A stretch of DNA of 50,939 nucleotides, from positions 1 through 50,939 of the forward strand of contig JAAZMZ010000046.1 in NCBI GenBank assembly GCA_012798535.1. Reading direction: 5' to 3'. Shown here piece by piece: positions 1-7,663 of this stretch. The notes under the pieces are model-generated. The model was not told the DNA's origin. It did no database searches and worked only from the letters and a program-made list of their open reading frames with translations. A program made the translations under genes and the position numbers. Source of the DNA: Leptolinea sp. (GTDB lineage Bacteria; Chloroflexota; Anaerolineae; Anaerolineales; Anaerolineaceae). How positions within the stretch are numbered: position 1 is the stretch's first letter; each line of letters starts with the position of its first letter.

Positions 1-197
1 CCGGCCTGGATCTGCTTCCAGGCAAATACTGGCGCGGCTTTGTAGATCTTGGCATGCGGCCGCAGGTTGATCCCCCGGGCTTTACAATATTCGGCCATCT
101 TCTGAATGTTCTTTTCCACCACATCCAGATCAACCAGCAGGGAAGGTGTGTCCAATTCATGCTTCTTCAGGCCGATTTCGTATTCGTGGATATTCAC
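1..197 (-). CDS. DSD1 / D-threonine aldolase-like PLP enzyme, N-terminal part (cut by window edge)
   Basis: Only the first 65 codons lie in the window; the gene runs off the left edge. The start is GTG at 197, chosen because AAGGAG lies at 203-208, about 5 nt upstream. The visible protein begins MNIHEYEIGLKKHELDTPSL and continues with LLVDLDVVEKNI and LRPHAKIYK. That layout is typical of fold-type III PLP enzymes of the D-serine dehydratase (DSD1)/D-threonine aldolase family, where the Lys of the PHAK motif forms the Schiff base with PLP. Known members cleave beta-hydroxy-D-amino acids or dehydrate D-serine. It is the last visible gene of the catabolic operon, 22 nt after the regulator gene. 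The family is fairly clear from the N-terminus; the substrate cannot be told. Confidence 0.75.
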   Translation of the reverse strand, partial: MNIHEYEIGLKKHELDTPSLLVDLDVVEKNIQKMAEYCKARGINLRPHAKIYKAAPVFAWKQIQA

Positions 198-219
198 AGA
201 ATCTCCTTGGAGTTGAATT

Positions 220-1143
220 TCAATACGAGGGGATCATCTCACCCTTACAAACCCTGTCCTGGATGGACAGGATTTCCTTCGGGTCAATGGCTGCCTGGAA
301 TACAGCTTTGATCAGCTCGCTGCCGGTAATGGTAACGAACGCCGCTGAGGTGGATTTGGCCCCAATCTTTTGCACGATCTCATCTGACAGGGTTTTCGAA
401 TACACACCCCGCCCGAGATAAGCATCCGCCTGGTCGATGGTCCAGATGGTGGCATCCACATCGCCGCTGCGGAGCAGGCGGGGGATTTTTATATAAGGAC
501 CGAAAACGCGTTCGATCTTCTTGTCCGCAAATACCAGGTCGGTCAGTAACAGGTGGTCCGAGGAATCTTTATCCACGGCTATGCGCAGTGGCCGTCCACC
601 CTCCGGCTCCAGTGTGCGGTAATAAATGCAGTATTGTGATACCCAACTCCCCTGGGGCAGTTCCATGATGATCTCGTCTTCCACCCGGCAGTGTTCCTCG
701 GCCGCCAGTCCCGACATCACCGCCACGTGGCAGCGCTTCTGGCTCAACGCCTTCAGGCGGGTGGTCGAACCGCGGATATAGATCAGATACGTTTCGATGC
801 CGAACTTCTCGAACGCCATTTTCAAGCCGGTGGCCAGCCCTTCGAACCGACAGTGCATTGGCAGCGTCAGGGCGATCACCAGCGGACCCTGCTCCACAAC
901 ATTCCACAGGGTACCCAGCGAAAGATCGTTCACGATGGAGCCCAGATGTCCCCGGTTCTTGATGGTCACCACACCCTGATCCTGAAGTTCTTTCAGGGCG
1001 GCGGAAACGGAACCCATGCTCATGTGGGTGGCGCTGGCCAGATTGCGGTTGCTGGGCAAGCGTTGACCATTGTTGAACTTGATCAGGTATTTCGCCAGTT
1101 CGACCTGTAATTCTTTTTGGGTTTTCCGTTTCTTCAATTCCAT
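220..1143 (-). CDS. YhfZ-family (GntR-like) transcriptional regulator
   Basis: The 307-aa protein has an N-terminal winged helix-turn-helix (about residues 8-75; motifs TQKELQVELAKYL, LPSNRNLA and MGSVSAALKELQ). A long C-terminal domain of the YhfZ type resembles a small periplasmic-binding-protein fold (motifs VIALTLPMHCRFEGLATGLK and DVDATIWTID). Proteins of this family sit in catabolic loci such as the E. coli yhf cluster, but their ligands are not established to my knowledge. ATG at 1143 is preceded by GAGG about 8 nt upstream. It lies inside the operon, 31 nt after the FGGY kinase, so it is a good candidate for autoregulation through the tandem palindromes at 9274-9307. That link is inference. 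Confidence 0.8.
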   Translation of the reverse strand: MELKKRKTQKELQVELAKYLIKFNNGQRLPSNRNLASATHMSMGSVSAALKELQDQGVVTIKNRGHLGSIVNDLSLGTLWNVVEQGPLVIALTLPMHCRFEGLATGLKMAFEKFGIETYLIYIRGSTTRLKALSQKRCHVAVMSGLAAEEHCRVEDEIIMELPQGSWVSQYCIYYRTLEPEGGRPLRIAVDKDSSDHLLLTDLVFADKKIERVFGPYIKIPRLLRSGDVDATIWTIDQADAYLGRGVYSKTLSDEIVQKIGAKSTSAAFVTITGSELIKAVFQAAIDPKEILSIQDRVCKGEMIPSY

Positions 1144-1174
1144 GGATTTACCTCAAAATGGTATTGGGTGCACA

Positions 1175-2668
1175 TCAGAAGGTTTCTGGCCATTTCTGAT
1201 ATACCCCATCCAGCATCCCGGGTAGGATGGACTGGATAAATTTCATCTTTTCTATATGTAGAGCCGCTCTTTCCGGATTGGGTGTATAGGTGCGGACAGT
1301 TCCGCACAACTGCCGGCTGGCTTCTTCCACGCTCGCGTAAATACCGGCGCCCATACCGGCCAATATGGCCGCTCCCAGCGTGCCCGGTTCGGGTTCCGAC
1401 GATACTTCGATGGGTAAGTTCATCACATCGGCCTTCAACTGGGTCCACCACTCCGAGCGGGTGCCCCCACCGGTCGCACGAATTTGGTTCACCGGAATAC
1501 CTTCTTTTGCCAGCAGTTGGAGGGTATTCGCATTGTCATAGGCGATCCCTTCCATAAATGCCTGCAGGATATCCAGCCGGGTGGTCGCCAGCGTCATTCC
1601 CAGCAACGTACCCCGCAATTTGCGGGCTTCCTTTCCATATAACATCATGCCTGAAAGATACGGCAAAGCGATCACCGGACTGGGTTCGCACCTGTCCAAC
1701 TCCTTTGCTGATTCTTCAATAGGCAGGCGGATCACTTCCCGTGCCCAGTTCAACACAGCGTTACCTGTGGGACAGATGGCATACACCGAACGGTTGATCG
1801 CGGCCGGGTGCGGTGTGATGGACAGACCGTTGGCCAGCATTTCATAAGTAGGATCCACTGTAGTGGGAATTAGCATGTTCTCATATGAACCGCTGATCAG
1901 ACAGGCCATGCCGGGCTTCGATACTCCGGCGCCGATCCCGGCGCAGTTCAGGTCGTGCGCGCCGGTGACGATCAGCAGATTGCCGGGGAGGCCAAGTTCC
2001 CGGGCCAACTCAGACTTGATCCTGTCGATCGCCTGCCCGCCTTCCAATACTTCCGGCAGGAAGCGCTCTTCCACATCAAATTCGCGCATGCGCTGTTTAT
2101 CCCACGTCCGGGTATTCAGGTCATAAATCGCCCAGCGCCCAATCAGGCTGCGTTCGCTGATATTCCTGCCGCACAGACGCAGCGTCATGAATCCGTGCCA
2201 GTCAGGATACAGGCGGGCTTTTTCCATAACATCCGGATGCGCTTTTTTCCACCACATCAATCGCAGAACCGGATCCATGCGTTCACGTGGATGGCCGCAG
2301 CTCAGAGTCCAGGCTTCCGGCAGTGAAGTGCCGGGTGGGGGAGTCTCGAACTCCGCTCCACGCAGATCCGCGCCCATCAAATTGTTGCCCAGCGGGTTGC
2401 CTTCCGCGTCCGCAGGAAAATTCTCACGGCCCGATGCGCTGATCGCCAGAGCGGCAGGCGGATCTTTCTTCAACGCCGGCTCGCGTGAAATATCCAGCAG
2501 GCAGTTCTTCATAGCCTGCCACATATCCTGTGGATCCGTCTCCCACCAGCCGGGTTGTTCGTGCAGCGGATTTACTCCGTGCGAAACCACGGCCAGTAAT
2601 CGACCGTCTACGCTGTAGGCAGAACATTTTATCGAAGAAGAACCCAGATCAACACCCAGCAAACTCAT
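1175..2668 (-). CDS. FGGY-family carbohydrate kinase (xylulokinase-like)
   Basis: The 497-aa length is normal for an FGGY sugar kinase. The N-terminal ATPase-fold signature LGVDLGSSSIKCSAY is at residues 4-18, GWWETDPQDMW follows near residue 40, and the GAHDLNCAGIGAG segment near residue 240 carries the likely catalytic Asp. The C-terminal lobe has ATGGGTRSEWW and EPGTLGAAILAG. The enzyme would phosphorylate a ketose, polyol or related sugar with ATP in the cytoplasm. Substrate specificity in this family cannot be read from sequence by eye. ATG at 2668 has AGGAG about 10 nt upstream, and the stop of a 16-codon micro-ORF overlaps this start. The neighbouring dehydrogenases suggest that it acts after one or two redox steps. 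Confidence 0.88.
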   Translation of the reverse strand: MSLLGVDLGSSSIKCSAYSVDGRLLAVVSHGVNPLHEQPGWWETDPQDMWQAMKNCLLDISREPALKKDPPAALAISASGRENFPADAEGNPLGNNLMGADLRGAEFETPPPGTSLPEAWTLSCGHPRERMDPVLRLMWWKKAHPDVMEKARLYPDWHGFMTLRLCGRNISERSLIGRWAIYDLNTRTWDKQRMREFDVEERFLPEVLEGGQAIDRIKSELARELGLPGNLLIVTGAHDLNCAGIGAGVSKPGMACLISGSYENMLIPTTVDPTYEMLANGLSITPHPAAINRSVYAICPTGNAVLNWAREVIRLPIEESAKELDRCEPSPVIALPYLSGMMLYGKEARKLRGTLLGMTLATTRLDILQAFMEGIAYDNANTLQLLAKEGIPVNQIRATGGGTRSEWWTQLKADVMNLPIEVSSEPEPGTLGAAILAGMGAGIYASVEEASRQLCGTVRTYTPNPERAALHIEKMKFIQSILPGMLDGVYQKWPETF

Positions 2669-2715
2669 CTGGAAGATCTCCTGTGAAATTCTGAATAATC
2701 TCTCACATCAATCAT
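2665..2715 (-). other. Candidate micro-ORF B (16 codons) overlapping the kinase start
   Basis: ATG at 2715 follows GAGGAG (2724-2729) at 8 nt. It encodes MIDVRDYSEFHRRSSR, and its TGA (2667-2665) overlaps the kinase ATG as ATGA, a classic translational-coupling arrangement. There is no recognisable domain. The evidence is the ribosome-binding site, the overlap, and the matching arrangement in the upstream repeat copy. Confidence 0.28.
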
Positions 2716-2830
2716 TTTTCCAGCTCCTCAACAGGCTCGGAGACCGATATGGTGAAATATGAGGATTTCCTGTACACCACTCATACTTTTCAACTCCACG
2801 AAAGTCTCGGAGACCGGAACAGAGAAATAT
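2716..2830 (-). repeat. Two imperfect ~45-nt direct repeats upstream of the FGGY kinase
   Basis: Copy A spans about 2786-2830 and copy B about 2716-2760, offset by exactly 70 nt. Both read (minus strand) ATATTTC, then seven variable bases, then the shared core CGGTCTCCGAG, then a GGAG ribosome-binding-like stretch followed by GAAAA and an ATG. On the plus strand copy A contains the perfect palindrome GTCTCGGAGAC (2804-2814); copy B has GGCTCGGAGAC. The repeat occupies most of the 187-nt gap between the SDR and kinase genes. It could be duplicated leader sequence, a regulatory pair, or decaying duplication. Confidence 0.6.
2728..2784 (-). other. Candidate micro-ORF A (18 codons) in the repeat
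   Basis: ATG at 2784 is preceded by GGAG with a 9-nt gap. The frame encodes MSGVQEILIFHHIGLRAC and stops at TGA 2730-2728, and that stop touches the GAGGAG of the next micro-ORF. It resembles nothing I recognise. It is listed because each repeat copy provides the same SD-ATG arrangement, which would allow ribosomes to step from the SDR gene to the kinase. It may equally be chance. Confidence 0.22.
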
Positions 2831-2855
2831 CACGAAATAATCCTTCACGGCATCT

Positions 2856-3620
2856 TTATTCGGCATTGGTGATAAAACCGCCATCCACCAGCAATTCCGA
2901 ACTGGTAATGTAACTGGCATCATCACTCAATAGAAACGCGATCGGCCCGGCACATTCGGAGGGGGCGGCGATCCGACCCAGAGGCGTCCGTTCTTCGTAA
3001 TACTTGCGCGCCGGAGAAGCCGGATCGAGCAGTTCTTTACTCATATCCGTCAGAATGGCTCCCGGCAGAAGACAGTTGATGCGGATATTGTGTTCGCCGA
3101 AGACCGTGGCCAGCGATTTCACCATCATCCAGATACCCGCCTTGGTCGCGCAGTAAACCGTCTGTTCTTTTGCGCCCACCCAGGCGGAGATGGATGAGAC
3201 GCAGACGATGGCGCCTCCGTGGCCTTCCGCGATCATCTGTTTGGCAGATTCCGTCACCACCACCCAGGTTCCGCGCAGGTTGATCTCCTGGATCTGGTTG
3301 TAATCCTCCAGGGTGATATCCGTCCATTTTTTCAGCGGATTGATGGCCGCGTTGCTGACCAGGTAATCCAGGCGGCCGCCAAGCCGGGATACGTCCTTAA
3401 CCATGGCTTTGACCATGTCCGGATCACGCATATCTGCCACAACCGGAAAAGCCTTCCCGCCGGCAGTTTCGATCTGCTTCAATGTTTCATCCGGATTACC
3501 GGTCGGCCGATGATTGACGGCCACGACCGCGCCCTCGGTTGCCAGCCGTACAGCAGTCGCCTGCCCGATCCCCCGGTTCGCGCCGGTTACCAGCGCCACT
3601 TTGCCATCAAATCGTCCCAT
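2856..3620 (-). CDS. SDR-family NAD(P)-dependent oxidoreductase
   Basis: The 254-aa length is typical of classical short-chain dehydrogenases. The Rossmann dinucleotide motif TGANRGIG is at residues 12-19, NAA at 90-92, the catalytic Ser in VCVSSIS near 142, and the YxxxK pair YCATK with Tyr156 and Lys160. PGAILTDM and the C-terminal LVDGGF follow the usual pattern. It would oxidise or reduce a hydroxyl/keto group of the pathway intermediate. AAGGA precedes ATG 3620. It lies 20 nt downstream of a second SDR gene, so the operon carries two successive or opposing redox activities. The residues that set substrate range are not interpretable here. Confidence 0.9.
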   Translation of the reverse strand: MGRFDGKVALVTGANRGIGQATAVRLATEGAVVAVNHRPTGNPDETLKQIETAGGKAFPVVADMRDPDMVKAMVKDVSRLGGRLDYLVSNAAINPLKKWTDITLEDYNQIQEINLRGTWVVVTESAKQMIAEGHGGAIVCVSSISAWVGAKEQTVYCATKAGIWMMVKSLATVFGEHNIRINCLLPGAILTDMSKELLDPASPARKYYEERTPLGRIAAPSECAGPIAFLLSDDASYITSSELLVDGGFITNAE

Positions 3621-3640
3621 TATCCATTCCTTCTTTTCAA

Positions 3641-4429
3641 TTATTCCTGAGCAATCCGTGAATTGCCGCCGGGCAGGGTTTGTCCGCCATCTACCGGGAT
3701 GACCGTTCCAGTGACAAACGAGGCTTTCTCATCCGCCAGCCAGGCGATCCATTCACCCAGTTCTGCCGCGGTTCCCATACGCCGCAGAGGAACCTCCCGG
3801 ATCATGCGTTCATACGCTCCGGCAATATCATAACCCGCCCAGCTCAGATGAATGGGCGTGTCGACCGGTCCCGGCGCGATGGCATTCACCCGAATCTTGA
3901 ATGGCGCCAGTTCCGCAGCCAGTGAACGCGTCAGGTATTCCAGGGCTGCTTTTGACAGGCCGTACAATGCCTGTCCGGGTATGGCCAGCGATCCGGAGGA
4001 AGATGAAATATTGATGATGGCGGCTGCCGATGATTTTTTTAAATAGGGCAGCGCGGCCTGGATCAACAGATAGGGCGCGCGGACATTCACCGCGATATGC
4101 TCATCAAATAACTCCCGCGTGCCCTCGTGAATGGGAACATGTTTGATATATGCGGCATCGTTGACCAGGATATCGATCTTTCCCCATTCACCGGCCACTC
4201 GTCGAATGATCGCCTGAGGTGCTGCCGGATCGGACAGATCCGCCTGCACAGCAATGGCGGTGCCGCCGGCTTTCGCAATGCGGCCAACCGTTGCATTGAG
4301 CAATTCCAACCGGCGGCCTACAACGGCGATCCGAATACCCCGGCCGGCCATGATTTCTGCCGCGGCAGCGCCGATCCCGCTCCCCCCGCCCGTTATGATG
4401 GCCACTCTTTGTGATTCTGGCATGGTCAT
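3641..4429 (-). CDS. SDR-family oxidoreductase (second copy)
   Basis: This 262-aa classical SDR has TGGGSGIG at residues 13-20, NDAA at 90-93 in place of the usual NAG/NAA, a Ser-rich catalytic segment INISSSSGS near 140-147, and YGLSK with Tyr156 and Lys160. The C-terminus has VTGTVIPVDGGQTLPGG. It is clearly divergent from the SDR at 2856-3620, so it is not a recent duplication. ATG 4429 has AAGGAT just upstream; a second in-frame ATG two codons later is possible. It sits 9 nt after the cyclase-family gene. Cofactor choice (NAD or NADP) and substrate are not determined. Confidence 0.9.
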   Translation of the reverse strand: MTMPESQRVAIITGGGSGIGAAAAEIMAGRGIRIAVVGRRLELLNATVGRIAKAGGTAIAVQADLSDPAAPQAIIRRVAGEWGKIDILVNDAAYIKHVPIHEGTRELFDEHIAVNVRAPYLLIQAALPYLKKSSAAAIINISSSSGSLAIPGQALYGLSKAALEYLTRSLAAELAPFKIRVNAIAPGPVDTPIHLSWAGYDIAGAYERMIREVPLRRMGTAAELGEWIAWLADEKASFVTGTVIPVDGGQTLPGGNSRIAQE

Positions 4430-4438
4430 TCTATCCTT

Positions 4439-5386
4439 CTAAAATACGGCGATCGGGTTGAAGGGTGAGCCGGTGCCGCGCGGCAAGCGCAACGGTGCGA
4501 TCACCACCATGAATTCCCAGCGCTGTTCTTCTTCACAAACCCGCGCCAGCTCTTCGAGCTGCAGGCTGTCGGCGCACAACATTCCCATTGCCGCGATCTG
4601 CAGCGGATGTAAAGGATACTGGATCCCTTCCACATACGATGGCACCAGTTCGCCGTCACCATCCGGCAGAAACGCAGCGATCTTGCGGTCGTGCATGAAC
4701 TGAGCGGTATATGGATCAAGCCCCGCCCGGCCTTCCCCGGTATAACCGGGATCCCAGGAACCGAGCTCCAGACGACGCCGGTGATGCCCGGTGCGGAAGA
4801 CCATGATGTCTCCCTCGCCCAGGCGAACACCGACGGATTTTTCGATTTTTTCAATTTCTTCTGTGGTTACCACTTCTCCCGGCTCAAGCCATTTCACGCC
4901 TCTGAACCGGGCGGCATCGATCATCACACCGCGTCCCACAATTCCTGCCGCATAAGATGTGATATCCATTTTATCCGCACCCAACACGCTCACCGAACTG
5001 GCAGGGACGCCGTTATACAGCTTTCCTTTGTAAGCAATATGGCACAACGCGTCGATGTGCGTATGGCAATCACCGTGGAATTGCATACCCAGAAAATCGG
5101 TGGCAAACCGCAATTCACCCGAACCGATATCGATATCGTGCGTGTTTGCCATGTAATAGATGGCCGGTTTTGGATTATCAGGTCCCGCCGTGGTGTTGAT
5201 GGGAATGGACATGGAGACACTGCGGCCGCATTTCACCAGCCCGGCTGCTACCCGGATTTTTTCGGGGGTGATGTAATTCAACGTTCCCATCACATCACCT
5301 TTGCCCCATTTTTCCCAGTTCTTTACAGATTCGAACAACCTGTCAAATTCAGCCGGGGTGATCTTCGTGTGTGTTGATTCCAACAT
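4439..5386 (-). CDS. Cyclase-family (kynurenine formamidase-like) metal-dependent hydrolase
   Basis: The 315-aa protein has the cyclase/KynB-like metal-binding core GDCHTHIDALCHI, a variant of the family HxGTHxDxPxH motif, around residue 110. Later come IVGRGVMIDAARFRGV, LGEGDIMVFRTGH and a C-terminal IAPLRLPRGTGSP. Members hydrolyse C-N or ester/lactone-like bonds with Mn or Zn (isatin hydrolase, formamidase), and several act on cyclic intermediates. I start at ATG 5386 because GGAGGA lies 7 nt upstream; the frame stays open 18 codons further but has no site there. In this operon a lactone- or amide-opening role between the dehydrogenases is plausible inference. Confidence 0.82.
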   Translation of the reverse strand: MLESTHTKITPAEFDRLFESVKNWEKWGKGDVMGTLNYITPEKIRVAAGLVKCGRSVSMSIPINTTAGPDNPKPAIYYMANTHDIDIGSGELRFATDFLGMQFHGDCHTHIDALCHIAYKGKLYNGVPASSVSVLGADKMDITSYAAGIVGRGVMIDAARFRGVKWLEPGEVVTTEEIEKIEKSVGVRLGEGDIMVFRTGHHRRRLELGSWDPGYTGEGRAGLDPYTAQFMHDRKIAAFLPDGDGELVPSYVEGIQYPLHPLQIAAMGMLCADSLQLEELARVCEEEQRWEFMVVIAPLRLPRGTGSPFNPIAVF

Positions 5387-5408
5387 GCGGTTCCTCCACT
5401 TCCTGCCG

Positions 5409-5440
5409 GTGCCGGTATACCATTGCGGGTACACCGGCAC
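5409..5440 (-). other. Intercistronic stem-loop after the binding-protein gene
   Basis: The arms GTGCCGGT (5409-5416) and ACCGGCAC (5433-5440) are perfectly complementary. After one mismatch the stem continues for four more pairs, closing on a 6-nt loop. There is no U-tract on the minus-strand side, so this is more likely an mRNA-stabilising or processing hairpin than a terminator. It separates the transporter cistrons from the enzyme cistrons. Confidence 0.6.
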
Positions 5441-5471
5441 ACATGCCGGATGAAAAAGTGTCTTCCGTTAA

Positions 5472-6557
5472 TTACTTCTTCTGTTGTGCCTTTTCATAAT
5501 AGGTCATAACTTCATCCACCGTGTCTTTGGTGACCATGATCAGACCGGAGTCGATCTTATTGGGCATCCAGTTGGATTTCCAGGGATCCAGGCCGGCGGG
5601 GCGGATGGATTCGTTATGGAACATATAAAGCATGGTGAGCGCCAGATATTCCATGACATCATATTTTTCCATCACAATCAACTGAACTTTGCCTTCTTTG
5701 ATGTTCTTGAAGAATTCCAGACCGCCTTCATTGGTTGTGACGACCAGTTTACCGCCCAGTCCGGCTTCGTCCAGCGCGGTGACAATCCCCGGAGGACTTT
5801 CAGAATCCAGGCCAACCACGCCGGTCAGGTCTTTATTGGCGGCCAAGATGGCGGCCATTTTCTGAGCGGAAACAGAAGCATTAGATTCGTTATCCTCCTC
5901 AGCTACCACTTCAATGCCGGTGCCTTTAAGTGTGTCTTTGATCCCCTGACGAGCTTCCTGCATATTCTGAGCTTGAATCGGGGAGAGGATGGCTATCTTA
6001 CCGGTCTTCAATCCGCGGGCTTCATGCTCTTTGATCTGGAAGTTAGCAAAGGTTACCCCCAGGTTATACCAGTTGGTGCCGACATAAGATAAGCGGTTCG
6101 AATTTGGCAAATCACCGTCGGTCACAACAACCGGAACTTTCTGTTCAAGACATTTGTTGACCGGTTCCTGAAGAGATTGATCCCATCCACCCACCACAAT
6201 GACACCCGCAGGTTTGCGGGCGCATTCCGTTTCAACGGTGGCAATATAAGAGGCGAGATCGTCCTGGGTAGGGCCGGCTTTGCGGACTACAACGCCGAAA
6301 TCGCGGGCAAAAGCATCGAGGGACGGATAAACCCGATCAACAAAGAGTGGCAAACTGGAAAAGTTGGAAATCCAGACATATTCCTGTTTCGCGCGATCGG
6401 CGCTGCCTATCAATCCAAGGCTGCCGGTGGCAGCGGAAGCCGCCTTATCCGCCGGTGCGGCGGTGGCTGCGGGAGCCTGGGCGCAGGCGGTCAGCAGCAT
6501 GGCGGTGATCACAAGCACCGTAACAGTACGCCAGATAACCTGTGTGCTTGATTTCAT
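5472..6557 (-). CDS. Sugar ABC transporter substrate-binding lipoprotein (ribose/galactose type)
   Basis: The 361-aa protein starts at ATG 6557 with GGAG about 9 nt upstream. A lipoprotein signal peptide ends in the lipobox LLTAC near residue 20, followed by an Ala/Pro/Thr-rich linker. The body is a type I periplasmic-binding fold of the RbsB kind, with the motifs VIVVGGWDQSLQEPVNKCLE, VPVVVTDGDLP, KTGKIAILSPIQAQNMQEAR and VVGLDSESPPGIVTALDEAG. It would be anchored outside the membrane and deliver a sugar or sugar-like ligand to the permease encoded just downstream of the ATPase. The C-terminal region mentions no known ligand signature, so the ligand is unknown. Confidence 0.88.
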   Translation of the reverse strand: MKSSTQVIWRTVTVLVITAMLLTACAQAPAATAAPADKAASAATGSLGLIGSADRAKQEYVWISNFSSLPLFVDRVYPSLDAFARDFGVVVRKAGPTQDDLASYIATVETECARKPAGVIVVGGWDQSLQEPVNKCLEQKVPVVVTDGDLPNSNRLSYVGTNWYNLGVTFANFQIKEHEARGLKTGKIAILSPIQAQNMQEARQGIKDTLKGTGIEVVAEEDNESNASVSAQKMAAILAANKDLTGVVGLDSESPPGIVTALDEAGLGGKLVVTTNEGGLEFFKNIKEGKVQLIVMEKYDVMEYLALTMLYMFHNESIRPAGLDPWKSNWMPNKIDSGLIMVTKDTVDEVMTYYEKAQQKK

Positions 6558-6659
6558 TAGATATCTTCTCCTTTTCACAAAAACGACTAAATTGCACTGG
6601 TTAGGGAAATTGCCATAGATCAAACCCTCTTAATGGAATTTTTCCGCTTTCTCCTTTCC

Positions 6660-7613
6660 CTAGTTCTTTTTCTGACCGAATTGATCAATTCCGATCGCCA
6701 CAAGGAGGACAAGTCCCACAATGATGCTCTGATAGAACACGGGCACCCGCGCGATAATCAACACATTTTGAAGCAGGGCAACAAAGAACACGCCTAAAAA
6801 CGCTCCGTGTACGGTGCCTTTTCCGCCAGACAGGCTGGCGCCTCCCAGAAGAGCTGCCGTGATGGCGCGCAGTTCCGTACCGTTGCCGGCCAGGAGAACT
6901 GCGTTACTCAACCGCGAGGCCAGAATGGTCCCGGCTAATCCCGCGCAAGTTCCCATGATGGCAAAACCTACTACGGTCATAAACTGAATATTGATACCTG
7001 ATAGAGTTGCCGCCCGCGGGTTGCTGCCGACATAATAGAACTGACGGAAGAAGCGTGTACGGCTGAGCAGAAACCAGGTGATGATCACCACGATCAGCAT
7101 GATCCAGAAGGGGGATTGCAGCCCCAGGAAGACCGTCTGACCGAAGGGTTTAAATTGATCCGGCAGATTTGCCACACCGGAGGGGGAAACGATCTGCGTC
7201 ACGCCGCGTAAAATGCCCTGCATGGCCAGCGTGGTGATCAACGCGTTGATACGCAGCTTCGTAATGATCAGGCCATTGAGGGCGCCGATCACAAATCCTG
7301 TGGCAATACCGGCCATAATAGCCACAATGGCAGGCGCATCGTAATCTTTGACAAGTATCCCGGCTACAATACCGGCAAACGCCAGAGTCGATCCGGCCGA
7401 GAGATCGAATACTCCGCAGATCAACAGGATCAGCATACCGGTGGTCAGAATTCCGCCCTGAGCCGTATCCAGCAGGATGGCCGCCAGGTTGTTTGCCTGC
7501 GGGAATGCTTCGGGATAGGCGATCGTCATGACCAGGGAGAGCAGTGCAATCATCACGATCAACAGTAAAATCCGGTTGTATAGTATTTTTCGAACGAGTT
7601 CTGATGCTTTCAT
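6660..7613 (-). CDS. ABC transporter permease, RbsC family
   Basis: This is a 317-aa very hydrophobic protein with about 8-10 membrane segments. It shows the RbsC-type landmarks GVFDLSAGSTLAFAGIVAG, ITKLRINALITTLAMQGILR, YVGSNPRAATLSGI and ALLGGASLSGGKG. It forms the membrane channel of the importer together with the ATPase encoded 50 nt upstream and the lipoprotein encoded downstream. ATG 7613 is preceded by GAGGCGG. A single permease gene fits the usual RbsABC stoichiometry, in which the permease homodimerises. Confidence 0.92.
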   Translation of the reverse strand: MKASELVRKILYNRILLLIVMIALLSLVMTIAYPEAFPQANNLAAILLDTAQGGILTTGMLILLICGVFDLSAGSTLAFAGIVAGILVKDYDAPAIVAIMAGIATGFVIGALNGLIITKLRINALITTLAMQGILRGVTQIVSPSGVANLPDQFKPFGQTVFLGLQSPFWIMLIVVIITWFLLSRTRFFRQFYYVGSNPRAATLSGINIQFMTVVGFAIMGTCAGLAGTILASRLSNAVLLAGNGTELRAITAALLGGASLSGGKGTVHGAFLGVFFVALLQNVLIIARVPVFYQSIIVGLVLLVAIGIDQFGQKKN

Positions 7614-7663
7614 AGTGCCAGCCGCCTCTTTCCTGTCTTTATTGGATCTGCTTTTTTCATTTT

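Noticed and set aside
2708..2926. 72-codon frame overlapping the 3' end of the SDR gene
   Set aside because: It overlaps the SDR coding region in another frame, has no domain, and has no clear start; the gap is better described by the repeat and micro-ORFs.
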